In this document: positions 53,962 through 62,117 of the stretch, piece after piece
How the letters are laid out: the number at the start of each line of letters is the position of its first letter
How positions within the stretch are numbered: the first letter of the stretch is position 1
Notes under the pieces: generated by a model
Database searches by the model: none
What the model saw: the letters and a program-made list of their open reading frames with translations, nothing else
Told to the model about the DNA's origin: nothing
Program-made: the position numbers and the translations under genes
DNA from: Bacteroidaceae bacterium
Lineage (GTDB): Bacteria > Bacteroidota > Bacteroidia > Bacteroidales > Bacteroidaceae
Direction of reading: 5' to 3'
Length of the DNA stretch: 64,000 bases
Assembly (NCBI GenBank): GCA_017633615.1
Contig: JAGBPB010000090.1
Location: 35,544 to 99,543, forward strand

Positions 53962-54981
53962 CTATTTGAACTGGAATGTGAAGGTGGTATAGGGATAGTG
54001 CGATGAGCAGGTAAGCGCGCCCTCATGCAACTGCATAATCTGGCGGGAGAGTGCCAGTCCTATACCACTGCCGCTCTGCTTCTTCTTAGTTGAATAGAAA
54101 GGCATGAAAATCTGCTCAATGATGGCTTGCGGGATCTCAGGCCCGTTATTGGTTACCGTTATGAATGGCTTGCCGCCGGGCATTGACGCCAGCACTGTGA
54201 CTTGCCCGTCTTCAACACCGTCAGTAGCCTGGATGGCGTTTCTTATTATATTGATAAGAGCTAGTGACAGCAGCCCGGAATCAACATGCAAAACCACATC
54301 GCCCGCTGTCTCAAAGCGCACGCGCTCAGCGCCTTGCTCTGCTTTGATAAGAGTCTGGATATTGCGGAACAACGTGGTGGCAGGCACATCAGACATTGTG
54401 GGTTTTTCAAGTACTGTGAGCTGCCGGTATGATTCCAGGAAGTTACACACATTATGAGCCTGAGAGTTTATTATCTCTATGGCTTCCTGGCGCTCCTGCT
54501 CTGACTGGGCATCGGGGTTCTGAACCATCCAGTCGGTAAGCGATACTATAGGGGTTACGGTATTACGCAGTTCATGCGTCATGATCCTGAGTATGCGGTC
54601 ATAATAATACTTGCGGGTTTCAAGCTCATTCTGATCCTTACGATATGTATCCAGGATTCGGTTCATGTCCTTTGACGCGCGGCCCAACATAGGGTCTTCA
54701 GTTTTGGGGATATGGAGCATGAAATCCTTGTTCACCACCGCACGTGCCATCAGTTCCGTCTGATTGACAGGGTATAGGATAAGGCGTATCAGTTTGAATA
54801 ATGCTATTATGGCTATGAGTGCGGCCGCGACAGCACCGATGGCCATCAGCATAACCCTTACACTGCCAGCCTGTGCATTACCTGCATTTAACGCAAGCAG
54901 CACAGCCGCAGCTGGCATGGTCATAACAAGCAATACCGTTATGACTACGTTCCAGGTGTAATTACGGCTATTCAATGCCAT
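53962..54981 (-). CDS. Sensor histidine kinase (NtrB/NtrY-like)
   Basis: The 339-residue kinase has two membrane helices (about 10-30 and 42-65) with almost no periplasmic loop, a short HAMP-like region, the H-box MTHELRNTVTPI (about 134-145; phospho-His 136) and the ATPase motifs NIIRNAIQA (about 240-248) and SGSGIGLALSRQI (about 305-317). The small sensory part suggests detection of stress in the membrane or of transporter partners. It overlaps the regulator gene by 14 bp and is its cognate kinase by position. Confidence 0.92.
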   Translation of the reverse strand: MALNSRNYTWNVVITVLLVMTMPAAAVLLALNAGNAQAGSVRVMLMAIGAVAAALIAIIALFKLIRLILYPVNQTELMARAVVNKDFMLHIPKTEDPMLGRASKDMNRILDTYRKDQNELETRKYYYDRILRIMTHELRNTVTPIVSLTDWMVQNPDAQSEQERQEAIEIINSQAHNVCNFLESYRQLTVLEKPTMSDVPATTLFRNIQTLIKAEQGAERVRFETAGDVVLHVDSGLLSLALINIIRNAIQATDGVEDGQVTVLASMPGGKPFITVTNNGPEIPQAIIEQIFMPFYSTKKKQSGSGIGLALSRQIMQLHEGALTCSSHYPYTTFTFQFK

Positions 54982-55522
54982 AACGTTTCATCTTGTTGTA
55001 AAGAGTCTGGCGGCTTACGCCAAGTATATCGGCTGCCTCGGACAGATTCCTTTCAGACTGGTCAAGCGCCTGCTTTATGGTCTGGATCTCCATCTCCTCA
55101 AGCGTAGATGTTGTCTTTTGCGCACGTGCGTCCCTTTTATCTATAGCCTCGGTGAGCTTGGCTATAAGCTGATTGTTATCCCAAGGTTTCTGAATAAAGT
55201 CCGATGCGCCTTTCTTGAGTGACTGAACAGCAAGGTTGATATCGCCGAAGGCGGTAATCATAACCACAGCCGGCGGATTCTCCAGACCACTGCGGTTCAT
55301 GATACGGTCCAGCCAGAACAGCCCGTCCTGACCGTCAAGCCGGTCATTGCCAAAATTCATATCCAACAACACCGCATCTACATCGCCCTGACTGATAAGA
55401 GCCGGAATGAGTTTGGGGTCACTTACGGCAACCACAGTATTGAAGCTGCTTTTCAACACCATCCGCAATGTAGTAAGCACTGCGGTATTATCATCTATCA
55501 CAAGAATTTTGGCCTGTTTCAT
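54968..55522 (-). CDS. Response regulator: receiver plus Fis-type helix-turn-helix, no AAA+ domain
   Basis: The 184-residue protein has a receiver domain (about 4-125; acidic pair D10-D11, phospho-acceptor D54, Thr in MITAFGD, Lys in QKPWD), a short linker and a Fis-type helix-turn-helix (about 140-184; ALDQSERNLSEAADILGVS, then RQTLYNKMKRYGI). The receiver resembles those of Bacteroidota NtrC-type regulators, but the sigma-54 AAA+ module between receiver and Fis domain is missing, giving a RegA/PrrA-like layout. That agrees with -33/-7 rather than -24/-12 promoters at its presumed targets. First gene of the regulator-kinase operon. Confidence 0.92.
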   Translation of the reverse strand: MKQAKILVIDDNTAVLTTLRMVLKSSFNTVVAVSDPKLIPALISQGDVDAVLLDMNFGNDRLDGQDGLFWLDRIMNRSGLENPPAVVMITAFGDINLAVQSLKKGASDFIQKPWDNNQLIAKLTEAIDKRDARAQKTTSTLEEMEIQTIKQALDQSERNLSEAADILGVSRQTLYNKMKRYGIE

Positions 55523-55530
55523 AACGGTTT

Positions 55531-55538
55531 CAAATGTA
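55531..55538 (-). promoter_or_regulatory. Promoter -7 box of the regulator-kinase operon
   Basis: TACATTTG on the minus strand, 8 bp before the ATG. No TTTG lies at the -33 position, but operator B lies about the same distance upstream (60 bp) as in promoters A-C (59 bp), suggesting activator-dependent autoregulation. Confidence 0.5.
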
Positions 55539-55598
55539 GCACAATTAGTTCAGGATTTTTACGACCTAACTGTAGAAAATATTTTCCCTAACTGGAAA

Positions 55599-55617
55599 GT
55601 GTCAAATTATTGGACAC
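55599..55617. promoter_or_regulatory. Operator B, 19-bp palindrome
   Basis: GTGTCAAATTATTGGACAC, identical to operator A in the opposite orientation. It lies between the divergent regulator-kinase operon and permease 2, 34 bp upstream of the -33 box of promoter B. Confidence 0.75.
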
Positions 55618-55651
55618 TTTCAGGCGAAAATGCACGTTTTAGCCTTTTTTC

Positions 55652-55684
55652 TTTGGTGAGCGGTGGTATCAAGGGGTAATTTTG
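55652..55684 (+). promoter_or_regulatory. Promoter B (permease 2-TolC-HlyD)
   Basis: TTTG (55652-55655), 21 bp, TAATTTTG (55677-55684), 29 bp before ATG 55714. Confidence 0.8.
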
Positions 55685-55713
55685 GGCAAAAGATAAATCA
55701 AAAGTCCAAAAAT

Positions 55714-58257
55714 ATGTTTGTACACTACCTTAAAATCGCTTTGCGTAACATACGCAAGTATGCGCTCCAGAACACAGTCAGCGTGATTGGTCTGGCAGCC
55801 GGCTTTGTTTGCCTTTGCCTCTCATCAGCCTGGCTTTATTATGAGAAATCCTTTGACCGTTTCCATAAGGATGCTGACCGTATCTATACATACAACTTCT
55901 CAACACAGGACGGAACGGATAAACTGCTTTCGGGAACGCCTAACAAGTACCTTAAAGGAATAACAGAGGCAATTGATCCGGAAGCGACCACCTATTTCAG
56001 ATTTGAGACCGATAATGAAAACTATACAGAGTTACAGGTTGACTCCGCATTCTGCAGTTTCTTTGAAATTGAGCTTGTGTCGGGTGACTGGTCATTCATC
56101 GGAAACTATGAGTGTATAGCAATATCTGATAAATACGCACAGAAGTTATTTCCGGAGGTTGATCCGATTGGACAGAAAATAGGCGGCCGTACCGTAACTG
56201 CAGTGTTGAAGAGTTTCAAAAAACCTACAGTAATAAAGTATGATATCATGTCATACCGTGATGTTCTTGAAGGAATTGACACCAAGTCATTACCAAAACA
56301 TATGGTGTATGGCACTATCAACAAGAGTGTTCAGTCAAACTGTTTCTGGAAATTCAGGGAGGGTGTCGGTGCAGAAGAGGCAATGAATTTGCTAATGAAC
56401 AGTTCTGATGAGATTGTAAAGTTGAACCTGTTAGTGAAAGACCTTACAAAATCCAAGAATGGTTTTGTTCCTATCAGTGATGTTCATCTTAAGCTTATAA
56501 AGGATGAATCATACGTGAGCTACAGGACCATGAGCCTGTTCTGCCTGGCAAGTATCCTGATCATGCTGTGTTCACTGGTCAATATCCTTATATTCTTTAT
56601 AAATACAATAAGAGGACGTGACCGTGAAGCGGCATTGCGTATCGTGCATGGAGCATCCATGAGAGACCTTATCCGTATGTTCTCACTTGAAATGTCCATA
56701 CTTGTTTTTGTGGGTCTTGTGATTGGAATAATGCTGGTATGGACATTGAAAGACAAGTATATACAACTGGCTGATATCAGTATGTCGGCAGGATTTCTTA
56801 TGACAAGCAGTCTTGTGCTGTTGCTGTCTGTGTTCGTTGTTTCGCTGCTGGCATGTGTGCTTTGCGTCTATGTCATAAGACGCAGGACAATTCAGGATAA
56901 TATTGCCCATTCAAACAGCAAAGTCCTTTTTAGAAAGATCAGTGTAGGCTTGCAGTTGTTTACCGGCACGCTGTTCGCTTTCATAACCTGTGTCATGCTT
57001 CATCAGTTCAATTATCTTAGGAATGAAAACTGGGGCTTGAATGTCAATGACCAGGCTGTCATCTCCATTACTCCTGCAGGAGCCGTTTCGATTACTGATA
57101 TTTTGATGGGCAACGTCAAAACCGACAGTGAAGAAGAAATGATGGCGTTGATTGATAATATGGATAGGATACAACATGTGGACTTTCAGGAGAAATATGA
57201 AAGTGAGTATGCCATCTCATCCAGATTGGAATCAATGCCCCAGGTAATCCAGGTTAATCAACGGGTGAAGGATTTTTATTCATATGCTGAATCGGGAAGG
57301 TATAATCTGTACAACAGTTACAGCATTAATGATATAGACAGTTGTGAGTACAGCGTTCTGGATATGCTTGACAAGGAGGATCTGGACATACTCAATGTTA
57401 CGGTAATTGACGGCGTAATACCTATTGACCGTCCAATCATGGAAAATGAGGTTGTGATTACTGAGAATCTCAGCAAGAAACTGGGGCTTGCACCAGTATC
57501 CGAAGATCCGGTCATCAATGTTGAAAGTTTGGTAGTGAACAGCTTTGATGAAATAATGAACAGCAAGCCTCATAAAAATGACTTTCACGTCATTGCCGTG
57601 ATAAAGGATATCTATATGATATCATTTGAGGTGGAGGCTCCTTTCCTTATAATGTGTAGTCCAAACAATCCCAAACTTACATCAACTTTAGCAACAGATC
57701 TGGGTGGAGCATTGATGGGTAAGCCCGGTGCCTCCTATATGGTCAGATACCAACACGGTTTCAAAAAGGAACTCAAGCAGAAAGTTGATGCGATGCTTGA
57801 TGATATTGATTGCACATATGAGATTACATATACTGAGGACCAGTTCTTTAAGGGCTTGGAAAAGGAGAAGCATCTTAAGAACCTTATCCTTGCCATGGGA
57901 ATAGTCTGCATCCTGATATCAATCTTCGGCGTCTGGTCAATGATCAGCCTTGCCTGCCAGGAGCGCCGTCGCGAGATTGCAGTCCGCAAGGTCCATGGCG
58001 CCAAGATCAAGGATATACTATCCATATTTACTAAGGAGTACGGTCTGGTGGTTGTATCCTCAATGGGTTTGGCCTTTATCGCAGGTTATCTGATAATGCA
58101 CCAGTGGATGCAGAAGTTCGTGCGTCAGGCCACCATAAGTTGGTGGATATATGCCGGAATATTTGTAGTGACGGTTCTGGTAATCAGTGCCACAGTTGTG
58201 CACAAGGTGCTCAAGACCGCCAGCGAGAATCCGGCTGAAGTAATCAAGAGCGAATAA
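55714..58257 (+). CDS. MacB/FtsX-type ABC permease 2
   Basis: I start at ATG 55714 (847 residues; MFVHYLKIALRNI), downstream of promoter B. It is a paralogue of permease 1 with the same two-half layout: helix and periplasmic domain, FtsX module (about 285-400), then a second periplasmic domain (about 440-725) and FtsX module (about 735-840) with RRREIAVRKVHGAKIKDI (about 751-768). It lacks an ATPase domain. TolC and HlyD genes follow, so the product is probably the inner-membrane part of a MacAB-TolC-like exporter. With permease 1 it could form a heterodimer. Confidence 0.88.
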   Translation: MFVHYLKIALRNIRKYALQNTVSVIGLAAGFVCLCLSSAWLYYEKSFDRFHKDADRIYTYNFSTQDGTDKLLSGTPNKYLKGITEAIDPEATTYFRFETDNENYTELQVDSAFCSFFEIELVSGDWSFIGNYECIAISDKYAQKLFPEVDPIGQKIGGRTVTAVLKSFKKPTVIKYDIMSYRDVLEGIDTKSLPKHMVYGTINKSVQSNCFWKFREGVGAEEAMNLLMNSSDEIVKLNLLVKDLTKSKNGFVPISDVHLKLIKDESYVSYRTMSLFCLASILIMLCSLVNILIFFINTIRGRDREAALRIVHGASMRDLIRMFSLEMSILVFVGLVIGIMLVWTLKDKYIQLADISMSAGFLMTSSLVLLLSVFVVSLLACVLCVYVIRRRTIQDNIAHSNSKVLFRKISVGLQLFTGTLFAFITCVMLHQFNYLRNENWGLNVNDQAVISITPAGAVSITDILMGNVKTDSEEEMMALIDNMDRIQHVDFQEKYESEYAISSRLESMPQVIQVNQRVKDFYSYAESGRYNLYNSYSINDIDSCEYSVLDMLDKEDLDILNVTVIDGVIPIDRPIMENEVVITENLSKKLGLAPVSEDPVINVESLVVNSFDEIMNSKPHKNDFHVIAVIKDIYMISFEVEAPFLIMCSPNNPKLTSTLATDLGGALMGKPGASYMVRYQHGFKKELKQKVDAMLDDIDCTYEITYTEDQFFKGLEKEKHLKNLILAMGIVCILISIFGVWSMISLACQERRREIAVRKVHGAKIKDILSIFTKEYGLVVVSSMGLAFIAGYLIMHQWMQKFVRQATISWWIYAGIFVVTVLVISATVVHKVLKTASENPAEVIKSE

Positions 58258-58297
58258 CATAAGAGGATCATATCCTTCTGTGATTAAAAAGAGAAAT

Positions 58298-59785
58298 ATG
58301 AACAGGATTATTATTGTGCTGATAACGTTTTGCATGCTTGCAACTCCGTTGAGGGCTGCCGGGGATGAGGTGATGACACTCACTCTTGAGCAGGTGATAC
58401 GCATGGCGCAGGAGTCTTCGCCCGATGCAGTGCAGGCACGTAACTCATATGAATCAGCTTATTGGAACTATCGTAGTTACAAGGCCAGCATGCTGCCCTC
58501 TCTGTCAATATCCACGAGGCCTTCATTGAACCGTAGCACCAATAGCGTGACATTGGGTGACGGAAGTGTGCAGTACGCCCGCACCAACAGCATGAACAAT
58601 AACCTGACATTGGATCTGAGTCAGAACATATGGTTTACCGGTGGAACCGTTTCATTGTCAAGTTCACTGAACCGTCTGGACCTGTTGGGTGATAACCACA
58701 CCAAGACTTATTACTCACAGCCGCTGCAACTTACATTCAGCCAGGATCTGTCTGGTTACAATTATATGAAGTGGGAGCGCCGCACGGAGCCTGTCCAATA
58801 CAAAATGGCCCGTAAGCAGTATGCTGAGACAATGGAACTGGTGGCAGCCGATGCTGTAAATTACTTCTTCAATCTGGCGTCGGCCCAGACGGAACTGGAG
58901 ATTGCCACAATCAATCTTGAGGCAGCTGATACGATGTACGCTTTCGGATTGGGCCGATACAATATAGGCACCATAACAGAGAATGAGTTGCTGCAGCTGG
59001 AGCTGAACAAACTTAATGAGGAGACCAGCATAATAACCACCCGGATGTCATTTGACGATGCGGCTGACAGGCTCAGGAACTTTCTTAATCTGCCGTCGGA
59101 TGCCCGTATTGAGGTGGTAACGTCCGATAGCATTCCGGAATTCCAGGTGCAGCTTGAAAAGGCATTGCAGCTGGCCTATGAGAACAATCCTGATATGGAG
59201 GGCATGCAATTGCGCCGTTTGAACAGCGAGAGCGCCCTTGCACGGGCCAAATCCCAGGCCGGACTGAGGGCGTCAGTATATGTAAGATTGGGCTTGGCTC
59301 AGACAGGAAGTGAGTTTAATGAGAGCATTCATAATCTCAATGATGAGCAGTCTGTAAGCGTTACTCTGAGTATTCCCATCCTGGATTGGGGGCAGGGCAG
59401 AGGGCGTGTCCGTGTGGCCAGGAACAATCTGGATCTTACCAATATGCAGCTGGAACAGCAGCAGCTCTCATTTGACCGTCAGGTGACGCGTGCCGTAAAT
59501 CAGTTTAACCTGCAGCAGCGTCGTGTCGATATAGCGCATCGTACTATGGCTACTGCGCAGCACCGCTATGAGGTGGCACGCCAGCTTTACATGACAGGCC
59601 GTTCTACGGTGCTTGACCTAAACGAGGCAATCAAATCAAAGGACTCCTCATACCGCGGTTATGTGTCGGCATTAAGCACATGGTGGCAGCTGTACTACAC
59701 CATCCGCAGCATGACCGGTTATGATTTCCAGAATGATTCACTTTTGGAGTATCAGGTTGAGAATCTACTTCGTAAAACAAATTAA
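58298..59785 (+). CDS. TolC-family outer-membrane protein
   Basis: I use ATG 58298 (495 residues), which gives a signal peptide (MNRIIIVLITFCMLATPLRA); an in-frame GTG at 58280 is less likely. The protein has two TolC repeats, the first starting LTLEQVIRMAQESSPDAV (about 31-48), with long heptad helices. It provides the outer-membrane channel for the MacB-type exporter. It lies 40 bp after permease 2 and 14 bp before the adaptor gene. Confidence 0.9.
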   Translation: MNRIIIVLITFCMLATPLRAAGDEVMTLTLEQVIRMAQESSPDAVQARNSYESAYWNYRSYKASMLPSLSISTRPSLNRSTNSVTLGDGSVQYARTNSMNNNLTLDLSQNIWFTGGTVSLSSSLNRLDLLGDNHTKTYYSQPLQLTFSQDLSGYNYMKWERRTEPVQYKMARKQYAETMELVAADAVNYFFNLASAQTELEIATINLEAADTMYAFGLGRYNIGTITENELLQLELNKLNEETSIITTRMSFDDAADRLRNFLNLPSDARIEVVTSDSIPEFQVQLEKALQLAYENNPDMEGMQLRRLNSESALARAKSQAGLRASVYVRLGLAQTGSEFNESIHNLNDEQSVSVTLSIPILDWGQGRGRVRVARNNLDLTNMQLEQQQLSFDRQVTRAVNQFNLQQRRVDIAHRTMATAQHRYEVARQLYMTGRSTVLDLNEAIKSKDSSYRGYVSALSTWWQLYYTIRSMTGYDFQNDSLLEYQVENLLRKTN

Positions 59786-59799
59786 AACAGATTCTGATT

Positions 59800-61050
59800 A
59801 TGGACGTAAAATTACCGCCTAAGAAATGGTATGTAAAATACCGCATACATATAGTTGCAGGCCTGCTTGGAGTGGCACTGATACTGCTGCTTATCAAAGT
59901 GACCACAGGTCCGCGCGTAATCAGAGTGAGCCGTGAGAGCGTGCAGACCGGCACGGTTATAATGGGTGAGTTCTCAGAGTATATCAATGCTGAGGGAACC
60001 CTGCAGCCTATCCAGACACTTAAGATTTACACCCGTGAGGGCGGTTATGTAGAGCGTATAGTGGCTCAGGACGGCGCTATGCTGCACAAGGGCGATACCA
60101 TTCTTGTGCTTAGTGACCCGGATCTGGAACGTTCCATACAGGATGCCCGTAACCAGTGGCGCAAGCAGGACCGCAGTTTCCGTACTCAGATCATTGAGAT
60201 GGGACAGCGTGACATATCTCTGCAGCGTTCCATCCTTCAGACTCAGTATGAACTGGGCCGTCTGGAGAAACAGCATGTTCTGGATCAGGAGGAGTATAAG
60301 ATGGGATTCAAGAGCAAGGCGCAGCTTGAGGTGGCCGATGATGAATACCGATATAAACTCAAGAGCACCCAGCTGGAGATAGAGAGCCGTCGTCAGGATT
60401 CCGTGCTCAATGCCATTAAGCGTGAAGCTATGCAGGATGAGCTGGAGGACGCCCGCCGTCAGCTGGCCCGCAGCGAGGCACGTCTCAAGGATCTGGTCAT
60501 TACCGCTCCGGCCGACGGTCAGCTTAGCGGAATGGCACTCGAACCGGGACTTAAGGTAGGTGCAGGCAGCGCCATAGGCGATGTAAAACGCATGGATGCG
60601 TTCCGCATGAAACTGAGCATCAATGAATATTACATTGATAAGGTGGAGGTGGGCTGCCCCGCAACCATCACATATGACAAGAAGACATATCCCATGGTGG
60701 TAAGCGGTACGGTGCCGGAAATCAGGAGCGGCTCTTTTGAACTCTATCTGGTGTTCACGGATTCCATTCCTGACAATGCCCGCATAGGCAAGAGCTATCA
60801 GGCACGCATAGAGCTGGGCGGACAGGCACAGTCTGTAATTGTGCCCAAGGGCAATTTCTACAACTACACACACGGACAGTGGGTGTTTCGCCTGAACGAG
60901 CAGGGTAACAGGGCTGTGCGCGTGCCCGTAAGCATCGGCCGCCAGAATCCCCGTCAGTATGAGGTGCTTGAAGGCCTTAAGCCTGGTGACGTGATCATTA
61001 CCACCGGTTATGACCGCATTGCCGATGCCGATGAGGTGGTGCTGGAATAG
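59800..61050 (+). CDS. HlyD/MacA-type periplasmic adaptor
   Basis: The 416-residue adaptor has one N-terminal helix (about 14-33), a lipoyl-like half (about 60-105; EGGYVERIVAQDGAMLHKGD in part), a coiled-coil hairpin (about 105-225), the second lipoyl half and beta-barrel (about 230-330) and a membrane-proximal domain to the end (EGLKPGDVIITTGYDRIADAD in part, near 392-412). It links the permease and TolC. Confidence 0.92.
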   Translation: MDVKLPPKKWYVKYRIHIVAGLLGVALILLLIKVTTGPRVIRVSRESVQTGTVIMGEFSEYINAEGTLQPIQTLKIYTREGGYVERIVAQDGAMLHKGDTILVLSDPDLERSIQDARNQWRKQDRSFRTQIIEMGQRDISLQRSILQTQYELGRLEKQHVLDQEEYKMGFKSKAQLEVADDEYRYKLKSTQLEIESRRQDSVLNAIKREAMQDELEDARRQLARSEARLKDLVITAPADGQLSGMALEPGLKVGAGSAIGDVKRMDAFRMKLSINEYYIDKVEVGCPATITYDKKTYPMVVSGTVPEIRSGSFELYLVFTDSIPDNARIGKSYQARIELGGQAQSVIVPKGNFYNYTHGQWVFRLNEQGNRAVRVPVSIGRQNPRQYEVLEGLKPGDVIITTGYDRIADADEVVLE

Positions 61051-61101
61051 TAGGACTTTGGCTATTGGCTATTGGCTTCCATCCGGTACGTAAAAACCAA
61101 A

Positions 61102-61120
61102 GTGTCCAAAAATTTGACAC
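61102..61120. promoter_or_regulatory. Operator C, 19-bp palindrome
   Basis: GTGTCCAAAAATTTGACAC; its complement differs from operators A and B at one base only (GTGTCAAATTTTTGGACAC). It lies 34 bp upstream of the -33 box of promoter C. The sequence between operator and promoter is not related to blocks A and B, so the operator and its spacing are conserved on their own. Confidence 0.78.
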
Positions 61121-61154
61121 TTTTGAGAATAATAGTATGATTTTGAATTTTTTC

Positions 61155-61187
61155 TTTGGAAAGAGCCGTGTCCACTGAATAAATTTG
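61155..61187 (+). promoter_or_regulatory. Promoter C (ATPase)
   Basis: TTTG (61155-61158), 21 bp, TAAATTTG (61180-61187), 42 bp before ATG 61230. It overlaps an in-frame TTG at 61185, which is therefore not the start. Confidence 0.8.
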
Positions 61188-61229
61188 AATCAGAAATTAA
61201 ATAAGAACTCAATAGTAAAACATACAATT

Positions 61230-61907
61230 ATGATGATTGAAGTAAACAACCTGCAAAAGATCTTCCGTACAGAGGAGATTGAGACATGGGCACTCAACGA
61301 CGTGTCTTTCAATGTGGCCGATGGCGAGTTCGTAGCAATTATGGGCCCCTCGGGCTGCGGTAAATCAACCCTTCTCAATATCCTGGGTTTGCTGGATAAT
61401 CCCACCAAGGGGAGTTATAAGCTCCAAGGCGTTGAGGTGGCCACTCTCGATGAGAACCACCGCACTGACCTGCGCAAGGGAGTGATAGGATTTGTGTTCC
61501 AGAGTTTCAACCTTATTGATGAACTCAACGTGCGTGAGAACATCGAACTTCCTCTGCTCTATATGGGCGTGCCCGCCAAGGAGCGTCGTCAGCGTGCCGA
61601 GGAGGTTATGGAACGCATGAACATCTCTCACCGCGAGAAGCATTTCCCCAACCAGTTGAGCGGCGGTCAGCAACAGCGCGTGGCTATAGCCCGTGCCGTG
61701 ATTGCAGGTCCCAAGCTGATTTTGGCCGATGAGCCCACCGGTAACCTGGATTCAGTGAACGGTCAGGAGGTGATGAACCTGCTCAAGGAACTCAACCAGC
61801 AGGGAACTACCGTAGTAATGGTGACACACAGCCGTCACGATGCCTCTTATGCCAGCCGCATAATCAACCTCTTTGACGGCAGCATCGTGAAGGAACTTCC
61901 TGAGTGA
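61230..61907 (+). CDS. MacB/LolD-type ABC transporter ATPase
   Basis: I start at ATG 61230 (225 residues); a second ATG follows directly. Walker A is GPSGCGKST (about 39-47), the signature LSGGQQQR (about 144-151) and Walker [14 protein letters not shown] (about 164-176), all of the MacB/LolD subfamily. It is the only ATPase of this locus and presumably drives both FtsX-type permeases. It has its own operator and promoter, 180 bp after the adaptor gene, rather than relying on read-through. Confidence 0.94.
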   Translation: MMIEVNNLQKIFRTEEIETWALNDVSFNVADGEFVAIMGPSGCGKSTLLNILGLLDNPTKGSYKLQGVEVATLDENHRTDLRKGVIGFVFQSFNLIDELNVRENIELPLLYMGVPAKERRQRAEEVMERMNISHREKHFPNQLSGGQQQRVAIARAVIAGPKLILADEPTGNLDSVNGQEVMNLLKELNQQGTTVVMVTHSRHDASYASRIINLFDGSIVKELPE

Positions 61908-61918
61908 TGCAAAAGTGA

Positions 61919-61951
61919 CACAAATGGACCTGATCGTTTTGTGCTATTTTT
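61919..61951 (+). terminator. Probable terminator of the efflux locus
   Basis: CACAAA (61919-61924) and TTTGTG (61938-61943) with a 13-nt loop, then a T-rich stretch. The stem is weak. It resembles the terminator at 21378-21408 (TGACACA...TTTTGTG). Confidence 0.45.
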
Positions 61952-61953
61952 TG

Positions 61954-62112
61954 TCAGGCTTTGGAGAACTGGTCTTTGCCTACTCCGCAGATGGGGCAAA
62001 CCCAATCTTCAGGGAGATCTTCAAATGCTGTGCCGGGAGCTATACCGCTGTCCGGATCACCAACTGTGGGATCGTACTCGTATCCGCATACATCACATAC
62101 GTACTTACTCAT
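61954..62112 (-). CDS. Rubredoxin
   Basis: I start at ATG 62112 (52 residues). Two C-x2-C pairs, [15 protein letters not shown] (about 6-20) and [11 protein letters not shown] (about 39-49), bind one iron; the acidic middle and the conserved Asp-Trp-Val before the second pair are typical. It is a one-electron carrier, likely for peroxide/superoxide defence in an anaerobe. It lies 5 bp after the epimerase stop and is co-transcribed with it. Confidence 0.95.
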   Translation of the reverse strand: MSKYVCDVCGYEYDPTVGDPDSGIAPGTAFEDLPEDWVCPICGVGKDQFSKA

Positions 62113-62117
62113 AATCA

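Noticed and set aside
61185..61229. TTG start giving a longer ATPase.
   Set aside because: The TTG is part of the -7 box of promoter C, so it precedes the transcription start.
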